From Halocaridina rubra (lineage: Eukaryota; Arthropoda; Malacostraca; Decapoda; Atyidae), in NCBI GenBank assembly GCA_037179515.1, contig JAXCGZ010007697.1, positions 25,001 to 89,000 of the forward strand: a DNA stretch of 64,000 bases, written 5' to 3'. A program made the translations under genes and the position numbers. Positions 11,555-23,288 of the stretch are shown here, one piece after another; within the stretch, counting starts at the first letter, position 1, and each line of letters starts with the position of its first letter. The notes under the pieces are model-generated. The model was not told where the DNA came from. It ran no database searches and was given only the letters and a program-made list of their open reading frames with translations.

Positions 11555-13403
11555 GATATACCCATAAGCAAAGAGAAAATGAACACGCTTTCACCATGTC
11601 TAGGTTGAATGAAAGTTATACCCACCATCGAGGACAAATGAACAGGCATCTCAGAATATCCAGGGAGATTGTAATATATATTCAACACAGTTGAAAAATT
11701 TATAAGTCATCTCACCTTTTCCATGTTGACAGTCGGACATATCCAACACCGAGATATAATGAACAGGTATCTCACCATATCCAGCTTGATTGCCAGATAT
11801 ACCTAACACCGAGGTTAATATGATAAGGCATCTAACCATATCCAGGCTTATTGTCATGCATACCTAACACAGAGGGTAAAATGAACAGGCATTTCACCAT
11901 ATACAGGTTGATTGTCAGTCATATCCAACATCGAGGATAAAAATAACAGGCATCTCACCATATCCTATTTGATTGTCAGATATAATCAACATCGAGGTTA
12001 AAATGAACATTCATCTCATCATATCTAGGTTGATTGTCAAGTAAACCTAACACCAAGTATAAAAGAAACAGGTGTCTCACCATATCCAGGATGACTGCTA
12101 TATATTCCTAACACTGAGGTTAAAATGAAGAGGCATCTTACCATATCCAGGTTGTTTGTCAAGTAATCCCTACACCAAGAAAAAAAATTGAACAAGCATC
12201 TCAGCCTATACAAGTTGATTTTAAAGTAAACCAAACACCAAGAATAAATTAAACAGACATCTTACCATATCTAGACTTTTTGTAAAGTATTCACACCACA
12301 GAGGATAAAATGAACAGGCATATCACCATAAACAGATTGTTTGTCTGGCATATCCAACATCGAGAATAAAATGAACACTGATGTCACCATATACAGTTTA
12401 ATTGTGAAATATACCCGACACAAAGTCCAAAATGGACAGGCATCTCACCATATCCAGCTTGGTTGCAAAGTGTACCTAGCTAAAAATAATATGAACATGC
12501 ATTTCATCATATCCAGGTTGATTATCAGATATGCCAAGCACAGAGGACAAATTGAACAGGCATCTCATCATATACAGGTTGATTGTTAAGTATTCCCAAC
12601 ACCTGTGACCAAATAAAGAGGCATCTCACCAATTACAGTTTGATTGTCAGATTCACCCAACATCAAAGACAAAATGAATTAGCTTTTCACCATATCCAGG
12701 ATTATAGTTAATTGTACTCAACAAGGTATCTCACAACATCCATATTGATTTTTTTTCCCAACACCGAGCAAAATATGAACAGGCATCTCACCATATCTAG
12801 GTTGATTGCCAGATATACCAATCACCAAAGAGAAAATGAACATGCTTCTTACTATATATAGGTTGAATGATAGCTATGCCCAATATTGAGGACAAAATTA
12901 ACAGAAACACCCAACATCAAGGATATAAGGAACAGGTATCTCACCATATCCAGGTTGATTGCCAGATATACCTAACACAGAGGTAAAAATACACAGGCAT
13001 CTAACCATATCTAGCTTGATTGGCAAGTAAACGTAACACCTAGAATAAAGTGAACAGGCATCTTATCAAATCCAGATTGCTTGTAAAGTAATCCCATGAC
13101 TGAGGATAATATGAACAGGCATCACACCATATATAGGTTGATTGTCAGGTATGCAAAACATCGAGGATCAAATGGACAGGCATCTCATATTATCCAGGTT
13201 GATTGTCAGATATGAGCAGCACAGAGGGTAAAATAAACAGACAGCCTACCATATCCAGGTTGATTATCAGGCATTCCCAAAACCAATGACAAAATGAACA
13301 TTCATCTCACCATATACGATTTGATTGTCAGATATACCCAACATCGATGACAAAATGATGAGGCATCTCACCATAACCAGGTTGATTTTCAGGCATACCC
13401 AAC
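11555..13403. repeat. Satellite B, second block
   Basis: Continuation of the ~61-bp monomer array after RTE-1 copy 3. A distinctive monomer pair (GAGAAAATGAACA followed by GGTTGAATGA) occurs at about 7138, 11573 and 12831, and again in shortened form near 14080. With the insertions subtracted, these are about 0.95-1.25 kb apart, suggesting a higher-order unit of some 16-20 monomers. The last bases, AAC (13401-13403), may be a 3-bp duplication at RTE-2. Confidence 0.93.
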
Positions 13404-13712
13404 TTCTTCTTCTTCTTCTTCTTCCTCTATTTGCGTTCCCATTTTCATATGGGGTCGCATCTCTTCACTAGTCGTCTCCACTGGTTCCGGTCCATCACTT
13501 GCTCCTCCCCCAGCTGTCTCTCTCTGAGATCCTCCTTCAGTCGGTCCTTCCACTGTAGTTTAGGTCTTCCTCGTCTACGTCTGCCCTCCACGTCCATCTC
13601 CATCACTCTCACACCCACGTAGTCTTCTTCTCTCCTCTTCACATGACTGAACCACTGTAATCTCCTCTCCTGCGCTTTCGCCGACGCCTCCACCACCTTC
13701 ACTGTACCTCTG
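13404..13712 (-). mobile_element. RTE-2 3' fragment, 5'-truncated
   Basis: About 309 bp, minus strand, inserted in satellite B. It starts (3' end) with a (CTT)7-like tract, i.e. a (GAA)n tail on the element strand, followed by a short 3' UTR containing GGGAACGCAAATAGAGG and the last part of an RT. Possible TSD AAC at 13401-13403 and 13713-13715. It differs in sequence from RTE-1. A 38-bp scrap of the same 3' end occurs at 17447-17484. Confidence 0.85.
13445..13703 (-). pseudogene. RT C-terminal tail of RTE-2
   Basis: The minus-strand frame encodes RRLQWFSHVKRREEDYVG, then RRRRGRPKLQWKDRL, and ends WRRLVKRCDPI. These are the usual C-terminal signatures after the RT thumb in RTE-like elements: a W-x-H-V-x-R motif and the GRPK-x-x-W motif. 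Everything upstream, including the catalytic core, is absent, as expected for a 5'-truncated insertion. The final codons overlap the GGGTCGC at 13453-13459. Confidence 0.8.
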
Positions 13713-14905
13713 AACACTGAGGCCAAAATGGACATAAATGAATTGGCATCTCACCATATTCAGGTTTATTGTTAGATATGCCCAGCATTAACAAGAAAGT
13801 GAACAAGCATTTCATCATATCCAGGCTGCTTGTCAGGCATACCAAACACCGATTACAAAATAAACAGGCATCTCACCTTATCCACTTTGATGCCAGATAT
13901 ACCCAGTATCAATGACAAAATTAATAGTCATCACAAGATAAAAAGGCTGATAGTCAATTATACTCAACACCGAGGATAAAATGAACAGGCATCTCACAAT
14001 ATCCAGGATGATGGTCATTTCTCCAAACACCAAGCATTATATGAACAGGTATCTTTCCATATCCAGGTTAATTGCCAGATACATGCTTCCTACCATATGC
14101 AGGTTGAATGAAAGTTATACCCAATATAAAGGACAAACTGAACAGGCATCTCAAAAAATCTAGGGCGATTGTGATATGTACTCAACACAGAGAAAAAATT
14201 GAACAGTCATCTCACCTTATCCACGTTGATAGTCAGATATACCCAAGATCAACGATGCAATAAACAGGTATTTCACCATATCCAGATTGATTGTTAAGCA
14301 TACCTTTCGCCAAAAATAAATTGATCAGGCATTTTACCATATCCAGGTTGTTTGTCAATTATACTCAGCACCGAGGATAAAATCAATTGACATGTCACAA
14401 TATACAGGATGATTGTCAGGCATACCCAACATCGAGGATAAAATGAACAGGCATATCACCATACCGAGGCTAATATGAACACTCTTCTCACCAAAACTAG
14501 GTTCATTGTCAAATACATACCTAACACCAAGTATGAAATTAACAGACATCTCCCCATATCCAAGTTGATTGCCAGATATACCCAACATCGATTATAAAAT
14601 TAACAGTCAACTCACCATATACAGGTTGATAGTCAATTGTACTCAATACCGAGGATAAAATGAACAAGAATCTCACTCTATCTAGATTGATTGCAAATTG
14701 GGCCTAACACTAACAATAAAATGAACAGTCATCTCACCATATCCAGATTGATTGTCAGATACGTTCAGCAGTGAGCACAAAATTAACATGCAGCTCACCA
14801 TATCCAGGTTGATTGCTGGGCATACCCAAAACCGATGACAAAATGAAGAGGCATCTCAACATATCCAGTTTGAGTGCCAAATATACAGAACATCGATGAA
14901 AAAAT
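13713..14905. repeat. Satellite B, third block
   Basis: About 1.2 kb of diverged ~61-bp monomers with the same GCATCTCACCATATCCAGG core. The array ends near 14905 and passes directly into Gypsy coding sequence, with no recognisable LTR at that edge. Confidence 0.92.
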
Positions 14906-14989
14906 AATCAGTAAGAAAGCGATAATGATAGTGAAGAATATGTGTACAAGGTTTATAGCCACAGGCAAAGTGATGACCATATATTTGTA

Positions 14990-15440
14990 GATGTCATAAT
15001 AAATGGTCAAGTCGTACCCATGTTATTAGATACAGGTGCTCAAGTATCAATAATTCCTGAAAACATTGCTGCTAAAATTCCAAGTTTAACTCTACAGCCA
15101 AGCATCAGTATTTTATAGGACTACAATAACCAGATTATAGGTTTACAAGGGTATGCAACTGTAAAGGTAAAGTATAAGAATAAAGTGCTTGGAAATCTAT
15201 CTTTGTCGGTAGTAACAGGTAACACACCAGTTCTAATGGATCTATTTTGGTTGAAAATAATACCAGTAGACTTGTCAGGACTACTAAAGGTAAATGAGAT
15301 ATCACAGAAATCATGCTCAATGGAAGAATTATTTGCTAAATATGGTGATATATTTGATGATAATGTTGGAAAGGTTACAAATGCAAAGGCTTCTTTGTGT
15401 CTCAAGTCAGATGCCACTCCAAAGTTTTGTGCTTCCTGAC
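14990..15440 (+). pseudogene. Gypsy-1 aspartic protease
   Basis: The frame contains MLLDTGAQVSIIPE (near 15020-15065), the retropepsin active-site strand with the catalytic Asp-Thr-Gly intact. After an in-frame stop near 15117 the reading continues with IIGLQGYATVKV and PVLMDLFWLK, typical of the segment between protease and RT, and ends at a stop near 15437. The enzyme would process the Gag-Pol polyprotein. Upstream gag is missing, so this is a relic. Confidence 0.82.
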
Positions 15441-15463
15441 AGATTCCATATGCACCAAAACCA

Positions 15464-16255
15464 TTGGTTGAACAAGAAATTCATAGGTTAGTAGCTAATA
15501 AAACTTGGGAAAACGTAACATATTCTGAATGGGCCACACCATTAGTACCGGTAGTCAAAGATGATAATTGTATTAGAATATGTGGAGATTATAAGATTAC
15601 GGTAAACCCACAACTACAAATAGCCCAACACCTGATACCTAGGCCAGCTGATATGTTCGCCAAATTAGGCAGTTGTAAAGTCTTTTCAGAAGTAGACCTC
15701 AAGCAAGCCTTTCAACAGCTGGAGTTAGATGAGAAGTCTATGGATATATGTACATTTAATACACACTTAGGATTGTATAGACCTAAGCATCTTCCTTATG
15801 GATCGCTAGCAGCCCTGCTTTATGGCAGCAGACAATGGACTAAATATTTATTGGAATGGATAATGTTTTGTATTTGTAGATGATAGATTCATTGCAGGTA
15901 AGAATATAGCATAACACAGCAGAGACTTGAAGTAGTTTTCAAGTGCACTGGAGAAAATGGCTTGAAGGTAAAGAAAGACAAGTGTCATTTCCAAGTAATG
16001 TTTGTAGAATATTTAGGCTTCAAGATGGATGAATATGGAGTTCATAATACAAATGATAAGGTGAAAGCGATAAAAGAAGTTAAAGCTCCTGAAAATGTTG
16101 GCGAGTTACAATCTTTCCTAAGGTTAGTAAAATTTTATGGTAATTTCATACATAATCTTTTTATGATAGCACGCCCTTTGTATGAATTGTTAAAAAAAGG
16201 TGTTCATTTGGGAATGGTCAGGAGAAGGTCTGCATGCACTTGATAGTATAAAAAG
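15464..16255 (+). pseudogene. Gypsy-1 reverse transcriptase
   Basis: The first piece (15464-15883) has EWATPLVPVVKDDNCIRICGDYK, split here into ATPLVPVVK and IRICGDYK, then FSEVDLKQAFQQLELD (catalytic Asp). The polymerase box is encoded as VFVDDRF near 15870, one frame off, so a frameshift separates the palm halves. The connection domain follows at 15962-16243 with VEYLGFKMDEYG and ELQSFLRLVKFYGNFI. Motifs match Ty3/Gypsy RT. Confidence 0.85.
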
Positions 16256-16289
16256 TTAATTACTTTCTAATAGGTATCTCACACATTAA

Positions 16290-16871
16290 CAGCCATTTTT
16301 AACAGTGAAACCTACATGTGATGCTTCATCTATAGAAATAGGGGCAGTCCTTTCTCATGTTATGTCAGATAGAGTCGAGAGGCCTATAGGTTTCCCTTCA
16401 CGTTCAGTAAACAGAGCTGAGAAGAATTACTCTCAAATAGAGTAAGAGGGACTAGCTTTAGTATTTGGTGTTAAGAAGTTCCATATATACTGATATTGCA
16501 GGCAGAAATTCACTTTAGTGACAGACCATAAGCCTTTACTAGCTATATTAGGCTCAAAAGCATGATTATCAACAACTGTTGCAGCTAGATTACAAAGATG
16601 GGCTATTACGTTAGCTGCATATTCATATGAGTTGGAATATAATTCCACACATAAGATTGGAAATGCAGATGCATTGTTCATATTGCCAGTAGATGATGCT
16701 CCACGTGGAATATTACATAATATTTTAATGGTTGATAATCTTAATTTTCCAGTCAACTCAAAGGAAATAGCTCAGAAAACAAAACTGGACCCAGTTTTGT
16801 CAAAAGACTTGCAAGTTTTACTTTCTGGACATAGCCTAAGTCAAAACCAAGAGGAGTTGAATCTCTATTAA
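16290..16871 (+). pseudogene. Gypsy-1 RNase H and tether
   Basis: Translation gives PTCDASSIEIGAVLSH (RNase H first Asp), RAEKNYSQIE with a stop replacing the next residue, VTDHKPLLAIL and RLQRWAITLAAYSYELEY. This order is diagnostic of Gypsy RNase H after RT. The Gln/Asn-rich region up to 16871 leads to integrase. At least two in-frame stops (near 16444 and 16564) disable it. Confidence 0.82.
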
Positions 16872-17158
16872 CAAATTTGGTCAGAATTAAGCAATGAAAG
16901 TGGAAGTATTGTGCGAAATGCTAGAGTAGATATCCCTAAGATATTACAGAGTCAGTTTCTGAAGGAAATCTGTGCAGAACATTTAGGAATTGTTAAGTCA
17001 AAGGCAATTGTCAGATCATTTGTATGGTACACAAATATGCACATCGGAATAATCCGACGCCAGCATGTCTGCACCCATGGGAGTACCCGCAGAAGGCGTG
17101 GCAGCGTATTCATTTAGAGTTTGCTGGACCATTTATAAGAAGGTATTATTTGATTATT

Positions 17159-17179
17159 GTTGATGCTTATAGTAAAAAG
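17159..17179. repeat. TSD left copy of the RTE-2 scrap insertion
   Basis: GTTGATGCTTATAGTAAAAAG here and GTTGATGTTTATAGTAAATAG at 17485-17505 differ at two of 21 positions. Both encode the same integrase segment, so one is a duplication. Five filler bases (17180-17184) separate this copy from the inverted arm. Confidence 0.82.
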
Positions 17180-17184
17180 CGACA

Positions 17185-17445
17185 CTTACTAATATTATTG
17201 ACTACATTATTCTGCATAGCTCCTCTACATTTCATATTATGTTTGAAAGTCTGCACGAACCGTTCTGCCTCTCCATTTGTAGAAGGATGATAAGATGCAG
17301 ATCTTGTATGAGAAATAACATTTTATTAAAAAAATTAGCAAATTCTTCAGAACAAAATTGTGTACCATTATCAGTAACAACTCTATCTGGTAATCCATGA
17401 TTAGCAAATATTGGCATAAGTGCCGACATAGTAGCATGTGTAGTA
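17185..17445 (-). repeat. Inverted arm of duplicated integrase segment
   Basis: 261 bp that are the near-perfect reverse complement of 17533-17793, including the integrase NHGLPDRV-TDNGTQFC segment on the minus strand. Differences are a handful of substitutions and small A-tract indels. With the 87-bp spacer the two arms could form a 261-bp hairpin. Because it lies inside an insertion bounded by a TSD, this is the new copy and 17533-17793 the original. Confidence 0.92.
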
Positions 17446-17446
17446 T

Positions 17447-17484
17447 ATATGAAAATGGGAATGCAAATAGAGGAAGAAGAAGAA
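17447..17484 (+). mobile_element. 38-bp 3' end of RTE-2 with (GAA) tail
   Basis: ATATGAAAATGGGAATGCAA, then ATAGAGGAAGAAGAAGAA, match the reverse complement of 13407-13449, the 3' terminus and tail of RTE-2, with about one mismatch. The tail directly abuts the right-hand TSD copy, which is the geometry of target-primed reverse transcription. Only the very end of the element was copied before the inverted sequence begins. Confidence 0.85.
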
Positions 17485-17532
17485 GTTGATGTTTATAGTA
17501 AATAGCCTGAAATAATTTATGTGTCAAGTGCC

Positions 17533-17793
17533 ACTACACATGCTACTATGTCGGCACTTATGCCAATATTTGCTAATCATGGATTACCAGATAGAGTTAT
17601 TACTGATAATGGTACACAATTTTGTTCTGAAGAATTTGCTATTTTTTTTCAATAAAATGTTATTTCTCATACAAGATCTGCATCTTATCATCCTTCTACA
17701 AATGGAGAGGCAGAACGGTTCGTGCAGACTTTCAAACATAATATGAAATGTAGAGGAGCTATGCAGAATAATGTAGTCAATAATATTAGTAAG
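17533..17793 (+). repeat. Original arm of the inverted duplication
   Basis: The native Gypsy-1 integrase sequence that served as template for the inverted arm at 17185-17445. It is in frame with the flanking integrase except for a small A/T-tract frameshift near 17645. Confidence 0.92.
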
Positions 17794-17865
17794 TTTTTGT
17801 TTCAGTATAAAACAACAGAACATGCCTCTACATGACAATCTCCATCAATTTTGTTAATGGAAAGG

Positions 17866-18273
17866 CTATCAGACTGTCTTGCCGATGTTGGAAGCTTCAA
17901 ATCTGACAGCTGTAAGACTTTTGTATTATGATTAGTCAGTGATGTTTCATTATCGGGTATCTGTGGGATGTTTATGTCATCAGTTGAATTTCTACACCTT
18001 CGGTGTACACTAGCTGGCATTTGGGACACACTCTCCCCAGCCGTAGACTCAAGGGAATTGAGTTCCTCCTCAACTGAAAGGAAGGTGTCATAAGGTTCCA
18101 TTGGTGCTGAAGTGTCTAGTGACCTTGGTAATGGTGGTGGTACTGGTGCACTATCAAGGGTGGAGGTAGCAGCAATTTCTTTCCCCTTTGACCTAATCTT
18201 TTCAGTTATTTGAGGTCTAGGGGGAGGTAAGGATGGTTGTTGCCACTGTTGTTGTTGTTCTTGTTGCTGTTGT

Positions 18274-18311
<38 letters not shown>

Positions 18312-19316
18312 CTGGCTGACTACCATTGCAAATGACAGCTGGGGAAACAGACCTTCCTCCCATATTTGCCTTTTAGTTATCCTGTAGGGGGTATCGAAAC
18401 TTTCCCACCTATAAGTGATTTCTTCATATTTGTAATGGGTACCATGCTGGTAGTTTGCAAAGGACCTTCTTCACAGTTAATGCATTTTTTTGCCATTAAT
18501 GCATTGGTGGTTATTGTGGACACTTTTGCCCCACTCTATACATGGTGCAACATTTTGGCAATGCTTTTCTGGGTGCCGGAATCTCCAACAATTTTTGCAT
18601 TGCATGGGTTTTGGGTGATACTATTTTACTTTCACTGTTATTCCTTCAAGGAAAAGCCTTTGGGGGAGTTCTTTAGTATGGAGTGTTATTTTAGCAATTT
18701 TTAATAGCTGGTTTTGAGATCTTGAGGTGACGGTGGAAGGTGTTACCTCCTATACATCATATCCCTTCTCATTTAAAAGACATTCCAGTTTTAGATCCAT
18801 GCTAGTAAAGTGAATCTCCCCGAAGTCTATATGAGCGCATAGGACTGTACCCATCCTCGAATTCAGTCGCTTATGTGGGGTTGTGTTTGCCTTCTCATAT
18901 CCCAAGCATTCCATTTTTTGTAACTCCTCTGAATGAAGGGGGGTTTTAGTTTTCAAAATTCGATTATTTTCTTTATCTTTAAAGTATTCCAAATCTGTGT
19001 CATTTTCACGGGCTACTTTTAGGAGGTACAGTTCGAAGTCAACATCATTAACTTGCTTGTCGAAAGTGATTGTCAAATATATTTCCAACTGGTGGCTCTG
19101 TGGGCCGACCAGTTGGGATAGACTTGGTAGTGGTTGATATCTCTGTTTGTTTTTTTTTTGCTTGGCACCCACATATGGGGTGCTCGGAGGCCTTTGGGTC
19201 CCTTGCAGCCCAATGGCATTAGATGCCACCGCCTTGCCAGTGGTAGCGGCAAATTCAGTAGCGAACATGAGGTCGTCAGAAATAGGGCAAGGCAGAGAAG
19301 TATCAGAAATTTCCAT
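17866..19316 (-). pseudogene. Jockey-like ORF1 (nucleic-acid-binding Gag-like protein)
   Basis: Read from 19316 downward, the first open piece (to 18750) has KTKTPLHSEELQKMECLG-type sequence resembling the domain that precedes zinc knuckles in Jockey-like ORF1 proteins. After frame breaks, the region near 18610-18510 encodes CKNCWRFRHPEKHC and then C-x2-W-G-x4-H-x4-C, i.e. tandem CCHC knuckles, with one Cys apparently replaced by Trp. A glutamine tract (about 18 Gln in a row) and a Pro-rich segment follow (18326-17802). ORF1 would coat element RNA. ORF2 is absent; the piece ends at the Gypsy-1 junction. Confidence 0.72.
18238..18317. repeat. (TTG/CTG)n trinucleotide tract
   Basis: Imperfect TTG/CTG repeats on the plus strand, CAA/CAG on the minus strand, encoding the polyglutamine tract of the ORF1 remnant. 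Mixed CAA and CAG codons are visible. Confidence 0.9.
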
Positions 19317-19359
19317 GCTTGGGAGCTAAGCCCCCTGGGCTGTCACATCCTTGAGGGGA

Positions 19360-19496
<137 letters not shown>

Positions 19497-19539
19497 AACA
19501 AAGAAACATATGCAACAGAAAGAAAAATATTTTATTATT

Positions 19540-20423
<884 letters not shown>

Positions 20424-20459
20424 ATATATATCTGTCTATTTTTCTATCTATCTATCTTT

Positions 20460-20460
<1 letters not shown>

Positions 20461-20546
<86 letters not shown>
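20461..20546. repeat. (TA)n microsatellite
   Basis: About 86 bp of TA repeats. With the tract at 20704-20790 it brackets the foldback element. Confidence 0.97.
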
Positions 20547-20555
<9 letters not shown>

Positions 20556-20578
20556 TGAGCACACGTGTCACACAAATG

Positions 20579-20702
20579 AATAGAGGTCAGGAGTGATATC
20601 TTTCAGACTGTAATCTGGGTAATCTATCTTCGAAATTGAATAAATTACAGTCTAAAAGTTGGCAGCACCCAGTCGTTATATTTTCCTTAACTGACCTCTA
20701 TT
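20579..20702. repeat. Nested foldback (hairpin) element
   Basis: The outer arms AATAGAGGTCAG (20579-20590) and CTGACCTCTATT (20691-20702) are perfect inverted repeats. An inner pair, AGACTGTAAT (20605-20614) and ATTACAGTCT (20644-20653), is also perfect. The ~124-bp segment lies between two (TA)n tracts. It could be a MITE-like element with a TA target, but one copy is not enough to say. Confidence 0.6.
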
Positions 20703-20703
20703 G

Positions 20704-20790
<87 letters not shown>
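20704..20790. repeat. (TA)n microsatellite
   Basis: About 87 bp of TA repeats, the right flank of the foldback element. Confidence 0.97.
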
Positions 20791-20794
<4 letters not shown>

Positions 20795-21965
20795 ATAGAA
20801 TTCAACAAACGAGGATTATCTATTTAAACAAGACAAAACATTAAGTCTCTGTATATGCTCTACCATTCTCTTTATGATTGCTTCTTCCCTGAACTTCGCC
20901 TGTGATAGACATCAGCAACATTGCAGATTATCTATATAGAAATGGTATGACACAATTCATTTTCTCTCGTGTACAATTTTTATTTGTACAAAAAGTCTCC
21001 ATACTGGGTTTGTGAATTTAGAAAATTGTTGCTTTTTCTGTTTTTCTGAACTGTATAATTTTAAATCCTATCTTGATTTTGATATGACCTACAACTATGA
21101 TGTCTGTGACAGACGAACTATAAATCAGATACAATAAAGTTACGGAAAAGACAGCAAAGCCAAAGAAATAATGTTATTTTTGGTTAAAGTTGCAGATCTT
21201 ACTGTAACGAGAATTACCAAGATATATAATTCATGTGCCCTACCATACCAAACAAAGCATAAAATAATAATGCAAATATAGCCTCCAAAGTATTTTCAAG
21301 CCTCAGATTATTTTGTGCTAATCTTTAGGCCTCTAATGGATACGTTTTCTGAACATTTACGATTTCATGTTTTAATAGTTTATATACTGTTGTTATAGTT
21401 TAACCAGTAATGTGATATAATATTCACAGATAAATGGAATGTAGAGCATTCTTCTTCTTTAGTCTTAGTGTACTGAAATTATCACAATGTTCCTACAGAT
21501 AACGTTGATCTACTACAAATGTCCTCTGGAAGGGTGCAAAATCTTGCAAGCCACCATGGAGCGTTGTGCCCCGCACTCAGCTACTGAGTCCTGTAAATAG
21601 TTATAGATATTCAATTACATTATTTTTTTATGAGTGTGACACCAGTAAAGGCAAAGTAAATAGTTCTCATTGGGCCCGGGCACCAAGAAACTTTCGAGAG
21701 AAAGAAAACGTACCAGGATAAGGACAAGGCACAAACAATTGAATGATAAATGATAAGAATAGGACAGGGTGAAAGAATAGTAAAAGTAAGGAGGGCCAAA
21801 AAGCATAGCAGGATTAGGCCCTGTGATGATATTAGATCAGCTTTTTGAAGAAGGAAAGGCCATAAGAGTTAGAAAAAACAAAAGCATGAGAAGAGTTAAA
21901 GACTCAGGAGGTGAAAGGAAAGAGGCAGTCACTGCACCGACGATTCCGAGAGATACAATGCAATA
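20791..21965. other. Unassigned DNA
   Basis: About 1.2 kb of AT-rich sequence with no repeat family, RNA or coding domain that I recognise. Only short ORFs are present, such as 21615-21806 minus, with no motif. Confidence 0.5.
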
Positions 21966-23288
21966 ATTAGCTAATTGTAATAACCCAATTGTGCTTACAG
22001 GAAAGAGCTCTATGTATGTAAGTCTTCGTCTTCTGATAAGTTACATTTCTATAGTTAGTGATACTTATCAAATTTATCCTTAACGCTATGAATTGAGTTA
22101 GCATTAACTACCACCTCGCTTTGTGAATTCAAATCATCAACTACTCTCACTAATAAAGTATTTCCTTACATCCTGTAAGGAAGAATTCTTACGAAGCTTC
22201 AAACTATGACCTCTAGTTCTAGAGCCAGCCATATCAAAATATCTATCCCTATCAACTCTGTTATACCATGATGGAATTTTAAAACTGTCACCATACCCCC
22301 ACTCATTATTCTAGCTTTGGGTGATGGGAGGTCTACTTCCCTCAGCTTCTCATTATAACTGAGATTGCATTTCTGGAACCAATTTTGTGGCATATCTCTG
22401 AACTTTATCCAGCTTAATAATGTGTTTTTTTTAAATGTGGAATCCAAAAGGGGGTTGCATATTCAAGGTTTGGCCTCAAATAGATTACATAAATATTACT
22501 GAACATTTCCTTGTCTATGTGTCAAAGGCTATCCTTACATTTATATGCATATCCGGAAACAAATCTGCCAGTATGTTTACTCTTAGATCTCTCTCATTCG
22601 CAATCTCTTGAAGTTCTGCTCCTGCTATTGGGTATCCAACCTTGGGCCTTCTCACACTTGTACACATTTTCATTACCTTACATTTTGAAGTACTGAATTT
22701 TCTTAGCTACTTTTCTGACCACTCATGCAGGCTGTTTATGTCAACTTGAAATTCTCTACCATTGTTCTCGTCCCTTACTTTATTCACAATCTTTGCATTA
22801 TCTGCATACATATTCAAGAATGAGTTTTCAGACTCTGGTAGGTCATGTACGTACACAAGGGACAGAAGTGACCCTAAAACTGAATCCTGTGGAACTCCAC
22901 TACTAACCACTCTCCATTCAGACACTGAGTGTCTTACCCTAACCCTCTGTTCCCTTCCTTGTAAGAAAGTTTTTATCCAGTCCTAATCATTTCCACCTAT
23001 TATCGCGATTACTTGCAGCTTCTTAATAAGTCACCCATGTGGGAACGTATCAAATGCCTTCTGGAAGTATAGAAATATGCAATCTGCCCAGCCCTCTCTT
23101 TCCTGTAAGATCTGACTCACCTCATCATAAAATTCTAATAAGTTTGTTACTGTTGATCTGCCTTCTCTGAAGCCATGTTGTCTCACTGACAAAAAGTTGA
23201 AGGATTCCAAGTGAAGTGAAATGTATTTCTTTGTAGTTTCTCCTTAACTATGCAAACTATGCTGTCAAGGAAACAGGCCTATAGTTTA
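21966..23288 (-). mobile_element. CR1-like copy D, diverged and 5'-truncated
   Basis: The minus-strand 3' part of the CR1-like family, homologous to about 50780-52135 but clearly more diverged. It retains a degenerate tail (AATTGT words), the 3' UTR, and RT pieces such as SSGVPQDSVLGSLLSLVYVHDLPESE at 22925-22830, given here as GVPQDSVLG and VYVHDLPES, with NMYADNAKIV, where the catalytic FADD has become YADN. Homology stops near 23288, where another non-LTR remnant begins. Confidence 0.85.

Larger units (their letters stand above)
14906..17865 (+). mobile_element. Gypsy-1: Ty3/Gypsy pol remnant without LTRs
   Basis: Plus-strand internal part of a Ty3/Gypsy element with domains in the order protease, RT, RNase H, integrase (Ty3 order). 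No LTR, gag or PBS is visible. The left edge abuts satellite B; the right edge abuts a minus-strand Jockey-like ORF1 at about 17865. Stops and frameshifts occur throughout. The integrase resembles Gypsy elements whose core reads HLEFAGPF and VDAYSK. The integrase half is disrupted by the insertion and inverted duplication at 17180-17484. Confidence 0.88.
16905..17865 (+). pseudogene. Gypsy-1 integrase, disrupted by insertion and inverted duplication
   Basis: The zinc-binding region (EICAEHLGIVKSKAIVRSFVW) is followed by the core start WQRIHLEFAGPFIR and IIVDAYSK at about 17100-17179. Foreign sequence then intervenes to 17484. The core resumes at 17485 with VDVYSK, ALMPIFANHGLPDRV, TDNGTQFCSEEF (second catalytic Asp) and SYHPSTNGEAERFVQ (catalytic Glu), with a frameshift near 17645. 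It ends near SPSILLMERL at about 17862. The codons VDAYSK and VDVYSK are the two copies of a target-site duplication. Confidence 0.88.

Noticed and set aside
6852..14905. CRISPR-like direct repeats
   Set aside because: Monomers are contiguous and diverged, without unique spacers of constant length, and the context is eukaryotic.
18366..18704. 112-aa hydrophobic plus-strand ORF that looks like a membrane protein
   Set aside because: It is antisense to the zinc-knuckle part of the Jockey-like ORF1 remnant.
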